64,000 bases of DNA from an uncultured Eubacteriales bacterium (GCA_900318405.1 ONKP01000002.1:1-64000), one strand, 5' to 3'; counted from the first letter of the stretch, positions 36,416-45,814 are shown. The notes: generated from the letters alone by a model not told the origin. Made by a program: numbers and translations.

Positions 36416-37930
36416 TTATGATGCGCTGGAGGAAGAAACTGCCTCGCCGTCATCCTCATGCGCAAGTTTCCACTGATTAGCCCATCCGTCTACGAATGCA
36501 GTCTTAACAGCATCCCAGTCGCCGGAGCCATCGGTGTAAGCGGTCAGAGCAGATACAACATCTGCACGCCAGTCATCTACGTTCGGTGTAGCGTTGAATG
36601 CCCATGCAACGGAAGTCTTGCCATCGTTGGTGTACTCGGCAGCCTTTGCGCCGAACTCGTTCGTCGGAGCATAGTCACCGGTGAAGGTATCGAACGGAGC
36701 GGAGAGACCCATGGTATTGGTGATGGCATCGCGGCCCTCATCAGAAGTGATTACCCAGTTCAGGAATGCAAGAGATGCATCGATGTCTTCCTGCGGAGCC
36801 TGGCTGTTGACTGCCCAGTGGTTCTCAGTACCTACGCAGAGACCCTCGTTCTCATCGTCTACACCAAAGTAGATCGGGATCATGGTCAGATCATCATCAG
36901 CTGTCAGATAACCGTTGTCACCGGAAGCATCCTTGAGTGCTGAGTACTCCCAGTCGCCGTTCTGATAGAAGATTGCCTCTTCCATACCGAACTCCTGCTC
37001 AGCGTTGTAAGTACCGCCTGCCAGCGTCTTGGGATCAGCGCCGGAATCGGATACGTACATATCCCATACATTCTTGAACTGATCCAGGTAAGTTCCCTTG
37101 ATGGTAGCTTCACCGGCTGTCGGATCCTCAAGGCCGTCATCCTTGAACTCATAGTACAGAGGAAGGTTTGCCAGATGTCCGGAGAATCTCCAGGAAGAGC
37201 TGTCATCCAGACCTGCTGATGTGAATGCACCGGTCAGCTCAGTACCGAACTGTGAGTTGTACTCATCAAGACGGCTCTGAATATCATCAGCAACTGCCTT
37301 CAGGGTATCGAAATCCTTGATGTCATCGACAGAGGAGATCTTTGCATTGTCCATGCTGCAGTAGTTGTCAAGGAGTGTCTCGTTAACAATGATGCCGTAT
37401 GCTTCATAGCAGTTAGCGATGCCGGCAACCTTGCCGTTGTAGTTTACATCGAGGGAGTGATCCGTTACGTGTTTGTACAGATCTGTGTCCTTCAGATCAT
37501 AGGTGTAAGCATCCCATGTCTGTGCATCTGTGGAGCTGCCGATGTTGAAGATTGTCGGAGCTTCGGTCTTGGCCATCTCGGACTGAAGGGTTGTATTGTA
37601 CTGTCCGTCAGCTGCGGTTACAACCGTTACCGGAACACCGGTCTCATCGGTGTAATCAGAAGCCAGCTGCTGCCATGCATCATCTGTCTCAGGCTTGAAG
37701 TTGAGGAGATAAACCTCTCCGTCGCCGGAAGCTGCTGTGCTTGTGCTTGCTACTGAATTGGAAGATACTGCTTCCGATGTTGCTGAGCTGCTTGTGCTCT
37801 CCGCAGCTGCTGAGCTGGAAGATGCTGCACTGGATGCGCTGCTTGTGGAAGCAGTGCTGGAACCGCAGCCTGCCAGCATACCTGCTGTCATAGCTGCACC
37901 AACGATGACACTAACAACTTGCTTTTTCAT
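36416..37930 (-). CDS. Maltodextrin-type solute-binding lipoprotein
   Basis: A 504-residue family 1 extracellular solute-binding protein. Seen: a signal peptide with lipobox LAGC (Cys at about 22), a Ser/Ala/Thr-rich spacer to about residue 68, then the binding fold (EVYLLNFKPETDDAWQQLAS, TAADGQYNTTLQSEM, FYQNGDWEYSAL). Diacylated and anchored outside the membrane. First gene of the operon; its promoter is bracketed by LacI-type operators. Substrate inferred from neighbours. Confidence 0.92.
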   Translation of the reverse strand: MKKQVVSVIVGAAMTAGMLAGCGSSTASTSSASSAASSSSAAAESTSSSATSEAVSSNSVASTSTAASGDGEVYLLNFKPETDDAWQQLASDYTDETGVPVTVVTAADGQYNTTLQSEMAKTEAPTIFNIGSSTDAQTWDAYTYDLKDTDLYKHVTDHSLDVNYNGKVAGIANCYEAYGIIVNETLLDNYCSMDNAKISSVDDIKDFDTLKAVADDIQSRLDEYNSQFGTELTGAFTSAGLDDSSSWRFSGHLANLPLYYEFKDDGLEDPTAGEATIKGTYLDQFKNVWDMYVSDSGADPKTLAGGTYNAEQEFGMEEAIFYQNGDWEYSALKDASGDNGYLTADDDLTMIPIYFGVDDENEGLCVGTENHWAVNSQAPQEDIDASLAFLNWVITSDEGRDAITNTMGLSAPFDTFTGDYAPTNEFGAKAAEYTNDGKTSVAWAFNATPNVDDWRADVVSALTAYTDGSGDWDAVKTAFVDGWANQWKLAHEDDGEAVSSSSAS

Positions 37931-38059
37931 CCTGTGTTTTCCTCCTTCTTAGAAAAACAATGTATTTTAATACTGGATGGTATCGTTTCCACGGTATTGA
38001 AAAATAATTGGTTTAAACCGTTTTCAGTATATCCTGAAAATCCTTTATTTACTTGGATT

Positions 38060-38071
38060 GGAAACGTTTTC
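38060..38071. promoter_or_regulatory. LacI-type operator, downstream copy
   Basis: GGAAACGTTTTC, a near-palindrome of the LacI/CcpA type, just past the expected transcription start of the binding-protein gene. Identical over 12 bases to the site at 38096, centres 36 bp apart. A looser related site (AAACCGTTTTC) lies near 38016-38026. Confidence 0.8.
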
Positions 38072-38080
38072 TATGCTCAT

Positions 38081-38109
38081 AATGTAGCACGCAGTGGAAA
38101 CGTTTTCAA
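38081..38109 (-). promoter_or_regulatory. Promoter of the maltodextrin operon
   Basis: On the minus strand TTGAAA (38104-38109), 17 bases, TACATT (38081-38086). The -35 overlaps the operator at 38096-38107, so a bound repressor would exclude polymerase. Confidence 0.75.
38096..38107. promoter_or_regulatory. LacI-type operator, upstream copy
   Basis: GGAAACGTTTTC overlapping the -35. Could be bound by the regulator at 31466-32539, by CcpA as a catabolite site, or by both. The twin arrangement around one promoter favours a dedicated LacI-type repressor. Confidence 0.8.
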
Positions 38110-38399
38110 GCGATTCCGGTCAAATTCCGGATCTTCGTGGAATGTGTATAAATTCTGTGTGTCGTTTTTGTGAACTTTTCGTGTACGAACTCGTTTTCGG
38201 CTGTGATGGTGCTCCGGAAGCCGCTGAAAACCCGTTCCGTATTCCTGCCTGCCGGAGGTAAAAAGCAGCTCATTTTTCTCCGGAATTCTCGATTATAATT
38301 AAAGTATGGCTTGTATCATCAGGATTATCCGGGATCTGCTATAATAAAAGCTGCCACAGCGACCGGCTCTCTGCACGATAAGAAAGATGAGGTGTGAAC

Positions 38400-39077
38400 A
38401 TGCGCTTATTACTTGCTGAGGACGAAAAATCTCTGTCACGCGCCCTGGTGAAGATACTGGAGCACGCCAATTATTCGGTTGATGCCGTTTATGACGGTGT
38501 GGAGGCGCTTGAATATCTGAAGAGTGAGAATTACGACGGTGTGATTCTCGACATCATGATGCCCAGGAAGGACGGGCTTGAAGTCCTGAAAACGATCCGT
38601 GCGGAAGGCAGCCGGATCCCCGTTCTGCTTCTGACGGCAAAATCTGAGATTGATGACAAGGTAAAGGGTCTCGATCTCGGCGCCAATGATTATCTGACAA
38701 AGCCGTTTGCACCGCCGGAACTGCTCGCGCGAATCCGCGCCATGACACGTACCTCGGTTCCTTCGCAGAACGACAATGAGCTTCACGTCGGCAATATCAC
38801 GCTGAATACATCGACTTACGAGCTCTCCTCTCCTGCCTCCAGTTTTCGTCTGGCCAACAAGGAATATCAGATGATGGAACTTCTGATGCGTAATCCACAC
38901 CAGCTGATCTCCACGGAACAGTTCATGGACCGGATCTGGGGATACGACAGCAACGCAGAGATCAATGTGGTCTGGGTCTATATCTCCTATTTAAGGAAGA
39001 AACTCAACGCATTGCAGGCCAATGTGGCTATCCGTGCCGCCAGAAACGCAGGCTACTCTCTCGAAGTCACTGAATAA
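38400..39077 (+). CDS. OmpR/PhoB-family response regulator
   Basis: A 225-residue regulator. Seen: receiver domain with acidic pocket LLAEDEK, phosphoacceptor Asp in GVILDIMMPRKDG, switch Thr in LLLTAKSE, and Lys in YLTKPF; then a winged-helix output domain with LANKEYQMMELLMRNPHQLIS and VWVYISYLRKKL. ATG 38400 is chosen over GTG 38394 because AAAGATGAGG lies seven bases upstream. A TATAAT at 38340-38345 may be its -10. The next gene is the sensor kinase; the likely target is the lipoprotein gene after it. Confidence 0.95.
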   Translation: MRLLLAEDEKSLSRALVKILEHANYSVDAVYDGVEALEYLKSENYDGVILDIMMPRKDGLEVLKTIRAEGSRIPVLLLTAKSEIDDKVKGLDLGANDYLTKPFAPPELLARIRAMTRTSVPSQNDNELHVGNITLNTSTYELSSPASSFRLANKEYQMMELLMRNPHQLISTEQFMDRIWGYDSNAEINVVWVYISYLRKKLNALQANVAIRAARNAGYSLEVTE

Positions 39078-39168
39078 CCAGACACTGACTGTTTGGCTGC
39101 CATCTGATCGGCAGCAGATTTGTCTGCTGTTATCTGAAAATCACCGGAAATATCGTAAGGAGCCCTGC

Positions 39169-40629
39169 ATGATCCGAAAATTGCGTAAAAAATTTATTCT
39201 GTCCGCCATGCTCGCTGTTGTCCTCGTCCTGTTTGTTCTCGTCGGTGCTATCAATGTGCTGAATTACCGAAAGATCGTAACAGATGCGGATCAGGTTCTG
39301 AACATACTGGCGGATAACAATGGTTCTTTCCCTGATGCCATTCCGGGTTCTCCGGATCCGGAAGCCGCTAAAAACAATGCTTCAACTGCCGCCACAGAGG
39401 ATACTGGCAATGATGTCACAACCGCTGATACCGGCAAAGATACCGGAACTGCCTACGCTGGTAATGATAACGGCACAAATGACAGTGCCGGCACAGGTAC
39501 CACGAATGACGCACCTGCCAGCACACCTGATTTCCCGCGCAATCCCGCTGGCGACGGCATGAACGGTGAATCATCGCTATTCGGTTTTTTCTCTTCCGAT
39601 ACAAAACAGCCGTCTGCCGAAATGCCCTATGAGTCGCGTTATTTCACTGTTACGATTGACAACAGCGGATCCGTGTCCTCTACCAACGTGGAGCGCATTG
39701 CCGCAGTGGACGCAGACACAGCAGAAGAATATGCAGAGCAGGTAATGGCAGACGGACAAACGAGCGGATTTGTCAGCTTCTACCGTTTCCGGACAGTCGC
39801 ACAGGATGACGGAAGCACGCTGGTTATTTTTCTTGACTGTCAGCGAAGTCTGGACAACATGCAGTCTTTCCTGCTGAGCAGCCTGCTTGTGTCTCTCATC
39901 GGCATTGCCGCCGTCCTTGTCCTCGTTATCCTTCTTTCTGGCCGCATCGTACGTCCTGTGGAGGAAAGCTATCGCAAGCAGAAACGCTTCATCACCGATG
40001 CCGGGCATGATCTGAAGACCCCGCTGACGATCATTGACGCAGATGTATCGGTGGCCGAGATGGATACAGGTACAAATGAATGGCTGGATGACATCAAGGT
40101 TCAGACCAAGCGCATGACGGATCTGACGAACGATCTGATCTACCTGTCGCGCATGGACGAGGGCGAGAACAAGATAGTCATGATCGATTTTCCCCTGTCC
40201 GACGTCATTACAGAGACGGTGCAGTCCTTCCGCTCCCGTGCGCAGTTGGAAAACAAGACCTTCGATTACCAGATTGAGCCGATGATCACCTACTGCGGCG
40301 ATGAGAAATACATTACGCGCCTCGTAACCATTCTGCTGGATAATGCGTTGAAATACTCTGACGAGAAAGGCACGATACGCATCGGATTAAAGAAACGGGG
40401 CGTGAAAGGCTTCGAGCTCACTGTCTACAATACATCAGACAACATTGACAAAGATGTTCTGAAACATATGTTTGACAGATTCTATCGTGCGGACAGCTCC
40501 CGCAATTCCTCAAAGGGCGGCTACGGCATCGGCCTTTCCATTGCCTCCGCCATTGTCGCCGAACACAAAGGAAAAATATCCGCCTCCTCCGCAGACGGCA
40601 GATCTATGCTGATTACCGTCACGATGTGA
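39169..40629 (+). CDS. Sensor histidine kinase with low-complexity outer domain
   Basis: A 486-residue membrane kinase. Seen: transmembrane segment 1 at about residues 9-31, an outer region to about 233, transmembrane 2 at about 234-262, no clear HAMP, then the H box DAGHDLKTPLTI (His about 280), N box LLDNALKYSDEKG, and G box GGYGIGLSIASAIVAEHKG. Residues about 50-130 of the outer part are Asn/Thr/Asp/Gly-rich (TGKDTGTAYAGNDNGTNDS), probably disordered. TAAGGAG precedes ATG 39169. Pairs with the regulator 91 bases upstream; stimulus unknown. Confidence 0.93.
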   Translation: MIRKLRKKFILSAMLAVVLVLFVLVGAINVLNYRKIVTDADQVLNILADNNGSFPDAIPGSPDPEAAKNNASTAATEDTGNDVTTADTGKDTGTAYAGNDNGTNDSAGTGTTNDAPASTPDFPRNPAGDGMNGESSLFGFFSSDTKQPSAEMPYESRYFTVTIDNSGSVSSTNVERIAAVDADTAEEYAEQVMADGQTSGFVSFYRFRTVAQDDGSTLVIFLDCQRSLDNMQSFLLSSLLVSLIGIAAVLVLVILLSGRIVRPVEESYRKQKRFITDAGHDLKTPLTIIDADVSVAEMDTGTNEWLDDIKVQTKRMTDLTNDLIYLSRMDEGENKIVMIDFPLSDVITETVQSFRSRAQLENKTFDYQIEPMITYCGDEKYITRLVTILLDNALKYSDEKGTIRIGLKKRGVKGFELTVYNTSDNIDKDVLKHMFDRFYRADSSRNSSKGGYGIGLSIASAIVAEHKGKISASSADGRSMLITVTM

Positions 40630-40681
40630 GACACAGATTTTCTTCACAAAAACGTCACGCTTTACGCCAGATATTTTTAAG

Positions 40682-40717
40682 AAGCTTAAGGTTTAGCTTA
40701 GGTAAGATTCGTATACT
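40682..40717 (+). promoter_or_regulatory. Probable response-regulator site and promoter of the surface lipoprotein gene
   Basis: Direct repeats AGCTTA at 40683-40688 and 40695-40700, each followed by related bases (AGGTTT and GGTAAG), cover the place where a -35 would be. TATACT at 40712-40717 makes a good -10, with no consensus -35. Repeats 12 bp apart overlapping the -35 are typical of activation by OmpR/PhoB regulators, here presumably the one encoded at 38400. Confidence 0.65.
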
Positions 40718-40848
40718 TGCGTCATAGAAAACAAATCAAGCTTTTCCGTTCCGCTTCCGGCAAGACATACAACCGCCGCCGGAACTGAAAAACTTATCAG
40801 CAACCGGACAGACCGGTGATACAGCGCAAGCTGAGAAAGGCTAAACCT

Positions 40849-42945
40849 ATGAAAAGACGTTATCTCGCTATTACACTCGGAATCATCCTTTCCGTTTCAT
40901 CATCACTTACCGCCTGTGGTACAGCATCCGCTTCGACGATGTCTGTCTCCTCTTCTGCGAATGCAGGTGAAAATGTTGATACATCCTCTCAGTCATCTGA
41001 CCAGTCATCAGAGGATACTGTCGAAGGTGAAGTTGCCTCCGTTGACGGTGATACGATCACTGTCAGCATCGGTACAGCCGATTCCGATGACAGTCAGGAT
41101 CTGACACTCACCGGAGAAACCGAAGATGTAACCGTCACCGATGACACCACCTATGAATATCAGATGGGCGGAGTTCCTTCAGGTGATGCACCTTCGGGCG
41201 GACCATCATCCGATGATAACTCTTCCGACAGCAGCAACGGCTCCTCTGACAACAGTAGTTCCGGTTCTTCTGACAGTCAGCCGCCGGCAAAGCCGGACGA
41301 CAGCTCTTCTGGTGACAGCGGCTCCGGATCATCCGACAACCAGCCGCCGGCTATGCCCAATGACAGCTCCTCCGGCAGCAGTTCTGACAGCAATTCCAAT
41401 GGAAATGCCCCTTCCGGTGAAGCTCCTTCCGGTGATATGCCGTCAGGTGATATGCCGTCAGGTGGTGCTCCTTCCGGTATGGGCGGTCAGCAGGAAGCCT
41501 CTCTCGACTCGCTGACTGAAGGCACCCATGTCATCATTACACGCAACGACGATGGAACAGCAAAAACGGTAGCCATTGTTCAGTCGATGGGCAGCGGAAT
41601 GCCTGGAGGACAGGGAGGCGGCCAGTCATCCGCTGACGTCACATATTCCAGCGATAACGAAATTTCCGAAGATGGTTCACTGAGCGATCAGACCATCGAT
41701 TCCACAGGCACAGACGAGGAAGCTGTACTGGTCGACAACGGTGCAACCGCCAGTCTGTCCGGTCTGACGATCAACCGTACATCTTCTGACAGTACCGGAG
41801 GTGACAATTCCAGTTTCTACGGTGTCGGCTCATCCGTACTCACGACAGACGGTACCACGTATCTGAAAGACAGTACGATCACCTCTGACGCAAAAGGTGG
41901 TGCCGGTGTATTTTCCTATGGAGACGGCGTTACCTATGCAGCAGATACAACGATCAATACTTCGCAGGATACTTCCGGCGGTATCCACGTAGCAGGCGGC
42001 GGCAAGCTGTACGCCTGGGATGTCATAGCTGCAACCGCCGGAGAATCATCAGCAGCCATCCGCAGTGACCGCGGTGGCGGCACCATGGTAGCAGACGGCG
42101 GAAGCTATACATCCAACGGAACCGGATCGCCGGCTGTCTACTCCACAGCTGACATTACGGTGCATGATGCCGACCTTACAGCCAATAACTCAGAAGCCGT
42201 ATGTATCGAAGGACTGAACACACTCCGTCTCTTCGACTGCAGCCTCACCGGAAATATGCCGGACGACAATGAACAGAATGACTGCACATGGAATGTCATC
42301 CTCTACCAGAGCATGTCCGGAGACTCCGAAGAAGGCAACAGTACCTTTGAAATGGTCGGCGGCACGCTGACGGCAAAAGACGGTGGTATGTTCTACACGA
42401 CAAATACTGAATCCACCTTCGTTCTGGATGATGTGGATATCACCTATGCTGACGACAATGACTTTTTCCTGAAATGCACAGGAAATTCCAACGCCAGAGG
42501 CTGGGGAAGAAGCGGTTCCAACGGTGCCGACTGCAATTTCACAGCGATAGATCAGGAGATGGAAGGCGATATCCTCTGGGATTCCATCAGCCAGCTGGAT
42601 TTCTACATGACTGGCAGCAGCACACTCACTGGTGCGATCACAGATGATGAATCCAATGCCGGAGACGGCGGCGACGGCTACTGCAATCTCTATATCGAAA
42701 ACGGCTCCACATGGACCGTCACGGGCGACAGCACACTGACGAATCTGTATAATGCAGGAACCATCGTAGATGAAGACGGCAATACGGTATCGATCGTCGG
42801 AACCGATGGTACGACCTACATAGAAGGCACCAGCCAGTATACGATTACCGTAGACAGCTATTCCACCGATGTCGACCTGAGCGGTGCGGCTGCAGCCGAC
42901 AGCTGGGATACCTACGAGACAGCAAAGCCTTCAGAACTTTCATAA
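40849..42945 (+). CDS. Large surface lipoprotein: split DUF5666-like domain plus beta-helix
   Basis: A 698-residue protein. Seen: lipoprotein signal with lipobox LTAC (Cys 23); a DUF5666-like start VEGEVASVDGDTITVSIG (about 58-75) whose other half appears at about 214-245 (SLTEGTHVIITRNDDGTA); between them a Ser/Asp/Gly/Pro-rich stretch, residues 106-211, with repeats GDMPSGDMPSGGAPSG; then from about 255 to 690 repeated short strands and turns (GVTYAADTTINTSQDTSGG, DADLTANNSEAVCIEG) typical of a right-handed parallel beta-helix. No cell-wall sorting signal. Probably exposed at the surface, binding or modifying a polymer. Controlled by the adjacent two-component system (inferred). Function unknown. 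Confidence 0.85.
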   Translation: MKRRYLAITLGIILSVSSSLTACGTASASTMSVSSSANAGENVDTSSQSSDQSSEDTVEGEVASVDGDTITVSIGTADSDDSQDLTLTGETEDVTVTDDTTYEYQMGGVPSGDAPSGGPSSDDNSSDSSNGSSDNSSSGSSDSQPPAKPDDSSSGDSGSGSSDNQPPAMPNDSSSGSSSDSNSNGNAPSGEAPSGDMPSGDMPSGGAPSGMGGQQEASLDSLTEGTHVIITRNDDGTAKTVAIVQSMGSGMPGGQGGGQSSADVTYSSDNEISEDGSLSDQTIDSTGTDEEAVLVDNGATASLSGLTINRTSSDSTGGDNSSFYGVGSSVLTTDGTTYLKDSTITSDAKGGAGVFSYGDGVTYAADTTINTSQDTSGGIHVAGGGKLYAWDVIAATAGESSAAIRSDRGGGTMVADGGSYTSNGTGSPAVYSTADITVHDADLTANNSEAVCIEGLNTLRLFDCSLTGNMPDDNEQNDCTWNVILYQSMSGDSEEGNSTFEMVGGTLTAKDGGMFYTTNTESTFVLDDVDITYADDNDFFLKCTGNSNARGWGRSGSNGADCNFTAIDQEMEGDILWDSISQLDFYMTGSSTLTGAITDDESNAGDGGDGYCNLYIENGSTWTVTGDSTLTNLYNAGTIVDEDGNTVSIVGTDGTTYIEGTSQYTITVDSYSTDVDLSGAAAADSWDTYETAKPSELS

Positions 42946-43029
42946 CGGATCACATGGCTGCAATGTCTGACATGCTTCAGATATCTGCACGCTTATACGA
43001 CCTGCGTACTTTCTTTAGCGAAATAAAAT

Positions 43030-43079
43030 GCCCGGCAGTACTGAGATCCTCCGCGGATCCCGATACTGCCGGGCGTACT
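43030..43079. terminator. Bidirectional terminator, lipoprotein gene and galM
   Basis: GCCCGGCAGTA (43030-43040) pairs with 43064-43074, with an inner GATCC/GGATC. T-rich runs follow on both strands (ACTTTTTCG on plus, ATTTTATTTCG on minus). It lies between convergent genes. Confidence 0.85.
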
Positions 43080-43129
43080 TTTTCGTTAATGTTCTCTTTT
43101 CACAAATCGTTGATTCCGGATATCCGGAG

Positions 43130-43197
43130 ATACAGATGCTTCCAGCCCGCAACCATCCGCAGACGCCGGTGGTTAGCGACGCGCAGCGACGAACGAT
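43130..43197. repeat. Palindromic intergenic repeat, left half (A5)
   Basis: Left arm ATACAGATGCTTCCAGCC and core GCAGACGCCGGTGGTTAGCG are clear, but the right arm is missing. The copy ends two bases from the galM stop codon. Confidence 0.75.
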
Positions 43198-43198
43198 T

Positions 43199-44251
43199 TT
43201 ACTTTCTGTATGAAAGCCTGTAAACGGTATCCGAACTGAACGTCTCTCCCGCCTTCAGTACCGGCTGTGCAAATGCCGGCTTATTGACAGAATCCGGATA
43301 ATATTCCGTCTCCAGCGCAAACCCATCGCGGTCATGATAAATTTTTCCCTGCTTACCCGTCATGTCCTGCAGATAGTTCCCACTGTAGAACTGAATACCG
43401 GGAAGATCCGTCGACACATCCAATGCAATGCCGGTTTTTTCAGAATAAACCTCAACAACCTTCCGCAGCTGTGTCTTATCCTCGGAGAGACAGAAACAGT
43501 GATCGTACCCGGTTCCATTCTTCAGCTGTTCATCAGCGGCACCGATATCTCTCCCAACCTTCTTGGGCTCACGGAAATCGAAGGGGCTGTCGGCAACCTC
43601 TCTCAGGTCGCCCGTCGGAATTGACTCGTGATCTATGCAGACAATCCTGTCAGCGCAGATCTTCATGACGTGATCAAGAATGCTGCCGGATCCCTCGCCA
43701 TCCAGGTTAAAATAAACATGGTTTGTCGGATTGCAGATCGTATCCGCATCTGACACAGCCTCATAATGCAGGGTAAGGCTCCCGTCCTCGGTGAGAGAAT
43801 AGGTAACCTTCAGTGTCAGATGTCCCGGGAATCCCTGATCTCCGTCCGGTGAATCCACGACAAATGTTACGGCATTTCCTTTTTCATCGACGGGTTCTAC
43901 TGCAAAGATCCTCTTACCGTAAAAATCCGGACCGCTGTGCAGATTGTTATGCCCGTTTTCATTCGGCGTAAGCGTCACCTTCTGACCGTTCAGCACAAAG
44001 GAGGAACCGCCGATCCGGTTCGCATGTCTTCCCACAACCGCTCCCAGATGTCCGCCGCCGGCTTCATATTCCGCGGCATTGTCATGTCCGAGGACGACAT
44101 CCGTTGTCTTTCCCCTATCATCACTGATCGTAAAAGAAACCAGCGTTGCGCCGAAATCCGATACCGAAACACTATATCTGCCGGCTTTCAACGTATAAAG
44201 CTTTGTGACTCCCTTAGCGCAGCTGCCGAAATCACTGACTGTAATTCCCAT
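43199..44251 (-). CDS. galM: Aldose 1-epimerase (galactose mutarotase)
   Basis: A 350-residue mutarotase that interconverts alpha and beta anomers of aldoses. Seen: GAVVGRHANRIGGSSF, GHNNLHSGPDFYGKRIF with the catalytic-region His, NPTNHVYFNLDGEGSG, and the Glu near the end in DGFALETEYYPDSV. The start at MGITVSDFG follows GGGGGT. An extended -10 TGCTATACT lies upstream, so it has its own promoter after the terminator of the sugar transporter. Context suggests it processes the sugar imported by that transporter. Confidence 0.93.
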   Translation of the reverse strand: MGITVSDFGSCAKGVTKLYTLKAGRYSVSVSDFGATLVSFTISDDRGKTTDVVLGHDNAAEYEAGGGHLGAVVGRHANRIGGSSFVLNGQKVTLTPNENGHNNLHSGPDFYGKRIFAVEPVDEKGNAVTFVVDSPDGDQGFPGHLTLKVTYSLTEDGSLTLHYEAVSDADTICNPTNHVYFNLDGEGSGSILDHVMKICADRIVCIDHESIPTGDLREVADSPFDFREPKKVGRDIGAADEQLKNGTGYDHCFCLSEDKTQLRKVVEVYSEKTGIALDVSTDLPGIQFYSGNYLQDMTGKQGKIYHDRDGFALETEYYPDSVNKPAFAQPVLKAGETFSSDTVYRLSYRK

Positions 44252-44378
44252 AATGCCATACCCCCATAAAATTATGCGCCGGTTTTGGCCGGCCGTCATT
44301 ATATTCAGAACTTCAGTATAGCACAGTCCGACCGGTTCATCTGCGTTGCATCAACGAAAACTGCGAAACTGCACAGGT

Positions 44379-44409
44379 AAAAAGGGCGGGCCGCCGAAGC
44401 GGTCCGCCC
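44379..44409 (-). terminator. Terminator of the monosaccharide transporter operon
   Basis: On the minus strand, GGGCGGACCGC-TTCG-GCGGCCCGCCC (11-bp stem, TTCG loop; 44384-44409) followed by TTTTTACC. Confidence 0.95.
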
Positions 44410-44451
44410 AATATTTCTTTTCAGATTCTGTTTACTGTCTTCCCGAGGGAA

Positions 44452-45759
44452 TTAGTCATACAGGTTCGGAGCGATCTGATCATCGTTCATGTTGTCTGCA
44501 TTGTACCAGTAACCAGGAGCATCTACGTCCTTCAGCGTCTCGCCGTTAGCAGCTGCTGTCAGAGCGTACAGTGCGTAATAACCCATCATCAGAGGAGACT
44601 GGGTAACTGCACCATACATTGTGCCATCTTCAATAGCGCCCTTGATAGTAGAACCAGCATCGAAACCAACTGCGATGATGTCACCTGCAGAAACGTCAGA
44701 TCCAAGAACGGAAAGGTTTGCGTTTGCAGCAAGAACACCTTCTGCAGCAACCTGGTTGGAACCGAAGATTGCGATGGTGTCATCCTTGGAAAGGATCGTC
44801 TGTGCCTCAGTGGAGCAAAGCTCAACGGTTGTCTGAGCCGGAACACCGACCTCGATAACTACGTCTGCGCTGCCCTCATCAGCATCTGCGCCTTCAGCGT
44901 TATCTACATAGAACTCATTACCTGTAACAGCAACGGTCTTGCCAGCACCCTGAACAAGGCTGATCATCTCATTGATGAAACCAAGTGTTCTCTGCTGAAT
45001 GTTCAGAGCGGTTGCATCCTGAGAAACCTCACCGATACGAACCGGATCAGTAGCGTTGGTAACTGTATCCTTGATAGCTTCCCACATACCATCAGCTGCG
45101 GTAGCACCTGCAGCGGTGTTATCGGTAACTACGGTGCAGGCCATGGAGCCTTCCGGAGCATCATCGATACCGGTATCGAATGCTACAACCGGGATATTCT
45201 TGTCTGCGCATGTCTGCAGAGACTCAATAACTGAAGATGTATCGCATGCTGCCAGTGCGATTCCTTTCGGGTTGGAAGAAATAGCTGTGTTCAGCATGTT
45301 AACCTGATCGGCGATATCGGACTCAGCGTTCGGGCCCTGTGCGGAATAGGTAACACCGAGCTCACTTGCTGCCTGATCCATGCCCTTCAGAGCTGCCTGC
45401 CAGTAGGTGGACTGGAAGGATTTAACGATAACCGGGAACTCATAAGCATCATTTGCTTTCAGTCCGTCGAACTGATCCAGGTTAGTCCATCCGGAATCAC
45501 TGGAGCTGCTGCTGGAGCTTGCGGAAGTGCTCTCAACTGCCTCGCTGGATGCGCTTGTTGCTGCACTGCTGGAAGATGTCTCCTCAGCTGCGCTGCTGGA
45601 TGTGCTCTCTTCTGCTGCGCTGCTGGATGATGCTGCGCTGGAAGCAGCTGCTGAACTTGCAGCGGATGTAGAAGTGCTGGTGGATGAAGATCCGCAGCCT
45701 GCGAACAGAGTCGCTACCATAGCTGCACTGACGAGAGATGCTACTACTTTCTGTTTCAT
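44452..45759 (-). CDS. Monosaccharide-binding lipoprotein (Peripla_BP_4 type)
   Basis: A 435-residue ribose/galactose-type binding protein. Seen: lipobox FAGC (Cys about 22), a Ser/Ala/Glu/Thr spacer of about 68 residues (to about 90), then the binding fold with VIVKSFQSTYWQAALKGMDQ, NTAISSNPKGIALAACDTS, VVAFDTGIDD, and FGSNQVAAEGVL. AGGAGG lies 10 bases upstream of the start. Together with two permeases and the ATPase it resembles the galactofuranose (YtfQRT-YjfF) layout, so galactofuranose or a similar aldose is a fair guess only. Confidence 0.92.
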   Translation of the reverse strand: MKQKVVASLVSAAMVATLFAGCGSSSTSTSTSAASSAAASSAASSSSAAEESTSSSAAEETSSSSAATSASSEAVESTSASSSSSSSDSGWTNLDQFDGLKANDAYEFPVIVKSFQSTYWQAALKGMDQAASELGVTYSAQGPNAESDIADQVNMLNTAISSNPKGIALAACDTSSVIESLQTCADKNIPVVAFDTGIDDAPEGSMACTVVTDNTAAGATAADGMWEAIKDTVTNATDPVRIGEVSQDATALNIQQRTLGFINEMISLVQGAGKTVAVTGNEFYVDNAEGADADEGSADVVIEVGVPAQTTVELCSTEAQTILSKDDTIAIFGSNQVAAEGVLAANANLSVLGSDVSAGDIIAVGFDAGSTIKGAIEDGTMYGAVTQSPLMMGYYALYALTAAANGETLKDVDAPGYWYNADNMNDDQIAPNLYD

Positions 45760-45814
45760 TTCCTGAATTCCTCCTTAAATAAATGATACATCGCTTGTTT
45801 CCTTGCGTCTATAT

